This document shows positions 6,281 to 9,594 of a stretch of DNA of 9,594 nucleotides, piece after piece. Under the pieces are notes generated by a model. The model was not told the DNA's origin. It made no database searches and worked only from the letters and a program-made list of their open reading frames with translations. Source of the stretch: Promethearchaeota archaeon (lineage in GTDB: Archaea > Asgardarchaeota > Lokiarchaeia > Sigynarchaeales > SOKP01). Each line of letters begins with the position of its first letter. Position 1 is the stretch's first letter. Made by a program: the position numbers and the translations under genes. The stretch covers positions 1 to 9,594 of the forward strand of contig JAUWBH010000203.1 of the NCBI GenBank assembly GCA_030605085.1, given 5' to 3'.

Positions 6281-6820
6281 ATGAGTGATTCTTTAAAATT
6301 TGTAAGAACTGTTTATGGTTTTTGGGGAAAAATTCCGATTGTTTATAATCTCTCTAATTTAATAACCTACTTAGGAAAAGAAAAATTTTTGCGAGAGAGA
6401 GCAGTTAGTCTCTTACGTATAACTGAAGGTGATAAAATCTTAGATGTAGCTTGTGGTAATGGTTCTAATTTTCCTCAAATACTTACTCGTATTGGAAATA
6501 ACGGGAATATCGTTGGTTTTGATTATTCAGCGGATATGCTTCAAGCAGCTCGTGATAGGATTGAAAAAAATGACTGGAAAAGAATTTCATTGAAACAAGG
6601 AGACGCTGCTAAAATGCCATTTGAGGACAATTCTTTTGATGGTATTATTTCGACTCTTGGTATTAGTGCAATTCCTGACTTTAAATCTGCATTAAATAAT
6701 TGCCTTAAGATTTTAAAGAAAGGGAAATACTTGGTCATTTTAGATGCAAAACCATTCGAAGGAAAATGGCAAATATTTAACCCCTTTATTAAGGTTCTTT
6801 ATTCAATTGGGGCCAGTTAG
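6281..6820 (+). CDS. second class I SAM-dependent methyltransferase, ended early by an in-frame TAG
   Basis: The 179-residue product has motif I ILDVACGNG (53-61), the acidic loop in GFDYS (79-83), GDAAKMPFEDNSFD (107-120) and an LKILKKGKYLVILDA strand (122 onward and 140-146 region), all typical of UbiE-type methyltransferases. Family members usually run 30-40 residues further with two final strands. Those are encoded in the same frame directly after the TAG at 6818-6820. The start ATG 6281 has only a weak GTGAT site before it (6270-6274). It lies 74 bases after the TMT1-like gene and is probably in the same operon. A truncated product might be inactive, since the missing strands complete the Rossmann sheet. 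The substrate is unknown; the conserved cysteine pattern of arsenite methyltransferases is absent. Confidence 0.75.
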   Translation: MSDSLKFVRTVYGFWGKIPIVYNLSNLITYLGKEKFLRERAVSLLRITEGDKILDVACGNGSNFPQILTRIGNNGNIVGFDYSADMLQAARDRIEKNDWKRISLKQGDAAKMPFEDNSFDGIISTLGISAIPDFKSALNNCLKILKKGKYLVILDAKPFEGKWQIFNPFIKVLYSIGAS

Positions 6821-6928
6821 GATTATAAAAAGGATATAATCAGTCAGGTTAAGAAAATATTTAAAAGCGTTCATATAGAAAACTATAATGGTGGCACAAT
6901 GTATGTCATTTCAGCAAAAAAAGAGTAA
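6818..6928 (+). pseudogene. in-frame continuation of the second methyltransferase after the amber codon
   Basis: After TAG at 6818-6820 the same frame stays open for 35 codons to TAA at 6926-6928. It encodes a helix (KKDIISQVKKIFKSV), a strand and NGGTMYVISAKK, the usual end of UbiE-like methyltransferases. The position of the TAG is often Trp in relatives, so a single TGG to TAG change explains it. Pyrrolysine insertion or suppression would restore a 215-residue enzyme, but TAG also ends two other genes here (750 and 6206). Confidence 0.7.
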
Positions 6929-6972
6929 AAAGAAATTGCGCATTTTTGCAACTGAGAAAATTGTTCATTAAA

Positions 6973-8373
6973 TTATTCAGCGCAGCATGTCATTTTGGAT
7001 ACATCTCTTCTGAACGATTGGGCAGCTATTTTAATCGCTTCTGATAGGGTCGGAAAAATATGAAGCGTATCTATTACGCTGTCAATAGTCATCCTATTTT
7101 TTATTATCATAGTTCCTTCATGAATTAACTCCGCTGCTTCCAGTGCAAGAATATGGATCCCAAGAATCTCTTGGGAATCGTTGTTGATGACCATTTTAAT
7201 GGCGCCGCGAGTATCGTTAATTGCTTTAGCTTTTGGTACTAACTCCATTGGAATTGTTGAACATCTACAATTAAAACCTTTTGCTACGGCTTGAGCGTCG
7301 GTCAAACCTACCGAAGCTAGTTGAGGGTCAGTAAAAATGGCATGGGGTACTATTCTATAATCCATATATTTCTTTTCTAAAGATAGGGCATTGTGAGCAG
7401 CGATCATCCCCTCTCGAGCAGCAACAGTTTCAAGCATAGGCTCTCCGGTAACATCACCAGCTACCCAAAGATTTTCTGCAACTTGCATTTCTTTATTTGT
7501 TATAATTTCATTTTTTGGATTGATCTTGATATTAAGCTTTTCAAGTCCTAGATCGGAAGTGTTTGCCCTTCTTCCTGTAGCGATAAGCAATTTTTCCGCT
7601 CGAAATTTTTTTTCACTCCCATTAACAGTAGTCTTCACTATTTTCATATTATTTTCTTGGAGTATTTGTTTAATTTCAGCGTGAGTGTAAATTTGAATTC
7701 CCTCCTCCTGCAAGTATTGATGTAGTAGATTAGAGAGTTCAGGCTCTTCTCGTGGAACAATTTTTTCCGCGAAATCGAGAATGCAAATTTTAGTTCCAAA
7801 CCTTGAAAATAATTGAGAGAACTCTAGCCCTAAAGCACCTCCACCGATTACAATCATTGATTTAGGCAAACTTTTCAGTTGAAGGGCCCCGATGTGTGTT
7901 AAATAATCGATTTGTTTGAGCCCAGGAATTGATGGGATAAATGTTGAGGATCCAGTTGAAATTATGAACTTCTTAGAACTATAAATTTGATCTTTAATCT
8001 GTACTTTATTTCTTGAGATAAAATGAGCATTGCCCTCGACAAAATCTACATTGCGCAGGTTTTGAAGCACTTTCTCGTATTTTTCAATTCTGAAGTTTTC
8101 AACCAAATGATCCTTTTCGGTCATTATAGTCTTAAAATCGAATGTAGTGGAGGAGGATACGCCGGGCAGCTTATTCGCGACGATTTCACTAATTTTATTA
8201 GATAAATAAAGGAGATACTTTGTTGGTAGACACCCGACATTAGCGCAAGTCCCTCCAAGTCCAATTGCTGCGTTATTGATCATTAATGTTTTTGCATTCA
8301 GCACATTAGCTTTCATCGCAGCACTAAATCCAGCAGCGCCCCCACCAATTATAATTAAATCATACTCTTTCAT
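6973..8373 (-). CDS. MerA-like FAD/NAD(P)H pyridine nucleotide-disulfide reductase
   Basis: A 466-residue flavoprotein. The FAD-binding GGGAAG (10-15), redox-active C43-x4-C48 in GGTCANVGCLPTK, NAD(P)-binding VIGGGALGLEF (175-185), the second FAD motif VAGDVTGEP near 308, and a C-terminal dimer domain all follow the lipoamide dehydrogenase/mercuric reductase plan. Two features favour MerA. The usual HP of the lipoamide dehydrogenase active site is F440-P441 here, and the chain ends TCCAE with vicinal C463-C464, the Hg(II)-handling pair of MerA. No N-terminal HMA domain is present. Positions that are commonly Tyr in MerA (SGYIG and VGY) are Ala and Leu, so mercury reduction is not certain; reduction of another metal or disulfide is possible. 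It converges on the methyltransferase genes with a 44-base gap. Confidence 0.85.
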   Translation of the reverse strand: MKEYDLIIIGGGAAGFSAAMKANVLNAKTLMINNAAIGLGGTCANVGCLPTKYLLYLSNKISEIVANKLPGVSSSTTFDFKTIMTEKDHLVENFRIEKYEKVLQNLRNVDFVEGNAHFISRNKVQIKDQIYSSKKFIISTGSSTFIPSIPGLKQIDYLTHIGALQLKSLPKSMIVIGGGALGLEFSQLFSRFGTKICILDFAEKIVPREEPELSNLLHQYLQEEGIQIYTHAEIKQILQENNMKIVKTTVNGSEKKFRAEKLLIATGRRANTSDLGLEKLNIKINPKNEIITNKEMQVAENLWVAGDVTGEPMLETVAAREGMIAAHNALSLEKKYMDYRIVPHAIFTDPQLASVGLTDAQAVAKGFNCRCSTIPMELVPKAKAINDTRGAIKMVINNDSQEILGIHILALEAAELIHEGTMIIKNRMTIDSVIDTLHIFPTLSEAIKIAAQSFRRDVSKMTCCAE

Positions 8374-8406
8374 TTAGCCATCAAATAAATATAAGAACAT
8401 TTTCAT

Positions 8407-8414
8407 TATTTATA
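8407..8414 (-). promoter_or_regulatory. candidate TATA box for the MerA-like gene
   Basis: The minus strand reads TATAAATA here, about 37 bases before the ATG at 8373, which would leave a leader of roughly 12 bases. No clear Shine-Dalgarno is seen. Low-complexity DNA makes this tentative. Confidence 0.3.
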
Positions 8415-8457
8415 GTTTCATTATATTTTATTTTCTCGCGTCAGAAATAATAAATTG

Positions 8458-8465
8458 TTAAATAT
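8458..8465 (+). promoter_or_regulatory. candidate TATA box for the small GTPase gene
   Basis: TTAAATAT centred about 24 bases before ATG 8486 would place transcription start at or next to the start codon, fitting a leaderless message. No Shine-Dalgarno is visible. Confidence 0.35.
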
Positions 8466-8485
8466 GAAAAAAAGAAAATTATATT

Positions 8486-9034
8486 ATGGTTCAATTCAAA
8501 ATTTTCCTTTTTGGATTAGATTTCGCGGGAAAAACTACATTAGTAAGCTTCATTAAGGGAAACTCAAACCTCGACACAATACCTATGAGGGCGTTTCACA
8601 TTGCTGAATTGATTTTGGAGGATTTAAATACTATTATTTGGGACGCACCTGGCCAAATTGCGTATTGAGATTCTTGGGATAAAGGATTGGCCAAAGTCCA
8701 TGTTTTATTATTCGTATTAGATACTTAGGACAATAATCGCTATAGAGAAGCCAAACAGAAATTAGATCGAATATTAAGTAATCCAAGCGTAAGCGGTATT
8801 CCTTTAGTTTTTTACTACCATAAAATGGATTTAGAGGATGCCGACAGGCATTTAGGGACAGCTCAAAATGTATTCGCCTTATTCGAAATTAAGGGTAGAA
8901 AAGTTTTTCAAATACAAACAACTATCGACTCCTATGAAAAAATTACCAAATCAAAAAACACCTTAGTTAGGCTTATTGTTGATCTACAAAAAGAATTTTT
9001 TAGAAAGAAAGATCAGGATTTTAAGAAGTCTTAA
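8486..9034 (+). pseudogene. Arf/Rag-like small GTPase gene with two in-frame stop codons
   Basis: One reading frame of 182 codons before TAA encodes a Ras-superfamily GTPase of Arf/Rag type, with no frameshift. It has a P-loop GLDFAGKTTL (10-19), a switch I with TIP, the G3 motif WDAPGQ (WDxGGQ in Arf), and a G4-like YYHKMD where Arf proteins have NKxD. A TGA at 8666-8668 (codon 61) follows GQIAY, where relatives often have Arg, and a TAG at 8726-8728 (codon 81) follows LDT. Both are explained by C-to-T changes (CGA to TGA, CAG to TAG). The second half restarts only at ATG 8825, too late for a working GTPase. The simplest reading is a young pseudogene. Readthrough or recoding is possible, since the flanking sequence is otherwise well kept. 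Such GTPases are abundant in Asgard archaea. Confidence 0.75.
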
Positions 9035-9059
9035 AATAAAAAATAAGAAAAAATTTATT

Positions 9060-9081
9060 TAAGATTATAAAATAAATCTTA
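9060..9081. repeat. inverted repeat between the GTPase and the FTR1 gene
   Basis: TAAGATT (9060-9066) and AATCTTA (9075-9081) are exact reverse complements around 8 bases. The right arm lies in AAATCTTATT (9074-9083), which recurs at 9111-9120. It may be a regulator site for the iron permease or a weak terminator for the GTPase gene; AT-rich chance is a serious alternative. Confidence 0.3.
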
Positions 9082-9129
9082 TTTTCTTGTCTATTTCTAA
9101 AAAATAATCAAAATCTTATTATATTCTAA

Positions 9130-9137
9130 TTTATAAT
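9130..9137 (+). promoter_or_regulatory. candidate TATA box for the FTR1 gene
   Basis: TTTATAAT here would start transcription near 9160, leaving a leader of about 19 bases that contains GTGAT (9171-9175) just before the ATG. Another TATA-like run at 9156-9167 lies too close to the start codon. Confidence 0.3.
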
Positions 9138-9178
9138 TTAGCTTTGACTAAAAACATATTTATAAAAAAAGTGATATA

Positions 9179-9594
9179 ATGATAGCAAGTTTTATTATAG
9201 CGTTTAGAGAATCATTAGAAGCTGCTTTAATTGTAGGAATAGTAATAAGTTATCTCGTTAAAACTAAACAAACAGAACATATCAACCTGGTATTATTTGC
9301 TATTGCATCCGCAATAGTATCTAGTATTATTGCTGCAGTATTATTTAATTTGATAGCCGGTGGATTTACCGGAACAGCAGAAAAAAGTTTTGAGGGAATT
9401 ACAATGTTAATTGGGGCAGCACTCCTAACTACAATGATACTATGGATGATGAGACAGTCTCATATAGCTAGGAAATTAGAGGAAAAAGTTGCTACAGAAA
9501 TTGCTGAAGCTCATAAATTTGGTCTATTTTTCTTAGTTTTCATTTCTATCTTAAGAGAAGGGATTGAAACTGTAATTTTTTTAGCCTCAGCATC
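9179..9594 (+). CDS. FTR1-family iron permease, 5' part, cut by the window edge
   Basis: The frame from ATG 9179 stays open for 138 codons to the edge. The start of the protein is a membrane helix with FRESLEAALIVGIVISYL, a variant of the REGLE (RExxE) motif of FTR1 permeases. After a second hydrophobic segment (about 39-61) and a third near 75-90, the charged stretch RQSHIARKLEEKV leads to helix 4 with LREGIETVIFL, the second RExxE motif. In the family these Glu residues carry ferric iron across the membrane. Fungal FTR1 works with a multicopper oxidase, so a link to the copper genes is conceivable, but no oxidase is seen here. A GTGAT match (9171-9175) precedes the start. The remaining helices lie beyond the window. 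Confidence 0.85.
   Translation, partial: MIASFIIAFRESLEAALIVGIVISYLVKTKQTEHINLVLFAIASAIVSSIIAAVLFNLIAGGFTGTAEKSFEGITMLIGAALLTTMILWMMRQSHIARKLEEKVATEIAEAHKFGLFFLVFISILREGIETVIFLASA

Noticed and set aside
6541..6738. A 65-codon minus-strand frame inside the second methyltransferase
   Set aside because: It is a shadow of the methyltransferase coding sequence with no start signal.
6281..6820. Arsenite methyltransferase (ArsM) identity for the second methyltransferase
   Set aside because: The set of conserved cysteines that bind arsenite is missing; the motifs fit only a general UbiE-like enzyme.
6929..6972. A terminator hairpin between the convergent methyltransferase and MerA-like genes (TTGC...GCAA)
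   Set aside because: The stem is only four pairs with an 8-base loop and does not exceed chance.
8023..8205. A 60-codon plus-strand frame inside the MerA-like gene
   Set aside because: It overlaps a conserved reductase on the other strand and has no ribosome-binding site or family resemblance.
8666..8668. Selenocysteine at the TGA in the GTPase
   Set aside because: Relatives carry Arg or similar here rather than Cys, the site is not redox-active, and a second stop follows; no SECIS could be identified by eye.
1..9594. CRISPR arrays, tRNA or rRNA genes and insertion sequences
   Set aside because: No regularly spaced repeats, no tRNA T-loop or cloverleaf pattern, and no transposase or terminal inverted repeats were seen.

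Overview
This is an AT-rich window whose signals look archaeal. Several TATA-like boxes sit about 25 bases upstream of apparently leaderless genes. Other genes have Shine-Dalgarno sites of the GGAGGTGAT type, with GTG and TTG starts. The sensor is a winged-helix regulator with a TRASH-type metal-binding tail. Near the right side lies an Arf/Rag-like small GTPase, interrupted by stops, with GLDFAGKTT and WDxPGQ motifs. That family is expanded in Asgard archaea, so an Asgard archaeon (Lokiarchaeia-like) is my best guess. This is an inference and not proven by the window.

Layout. Bases 1-25 may hold the start of a gene leaving on the left (-). Bases 121-735 (+) encode an iron-sulfur flavoprotein / FMN reductase. 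It converges at 14 bp with a thioredoxin-fold CxxC protein (750-1043, -). Next is the regulator (1109-1555, -), divergent from a metal operon (1733-6820 or 6928, +). The 177-bp divergent region carries a perfect 12-bp-arm inverted repeat over the likely TATA box, and a second smaller palindrome. The operon is: a small two-helix membrane protein with a His/Met-rich N-terminus; a large CopA-type Cu+ ATPase; a second two-helix protein, related to the first but with a zinc ribbon; a TMT1/METTL7-like methyltransferase; and a second methyltransferase cut by an in-frame amber codon. Converging on it is a MerA-like flavin disulfide reductase (6973-8373, -). To the right are the GTPase gene with two in-frame stops (8486-9034, +) and the start of an FTR1-type iron permease (9179 to the edge, +).

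How it may work. The PadR-TRASH protein probably senses Cu(I) or a similar soft metal and controls the divergent operon through the palindrome. CopA exports the metal. The two His/Met-rich membrane proteins on either side of copA may pass metal to it or take it from it. The flavoprotein, CxxC protein and MerA-like reductase would handle thiol or metal redox stress, and FTR1 suggests a wider transition-metal cluster.

The most original signal is inside copA. A strong Shine-Dalgarno followed by an in-frame ATG at 4896 could release the C-terminal 55-residue Cys/His/Met domain as a free metallochaperone. This would resemble in outcome, though not in mechanism, the CopA(Z) chaperone made from E. 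coli copA. Other points to examine are the thiol-methyltransferase-like gene in a copper operon, two genes interrupted by clean in-frame stops, and a CopA whose HP motif reads SEHT.
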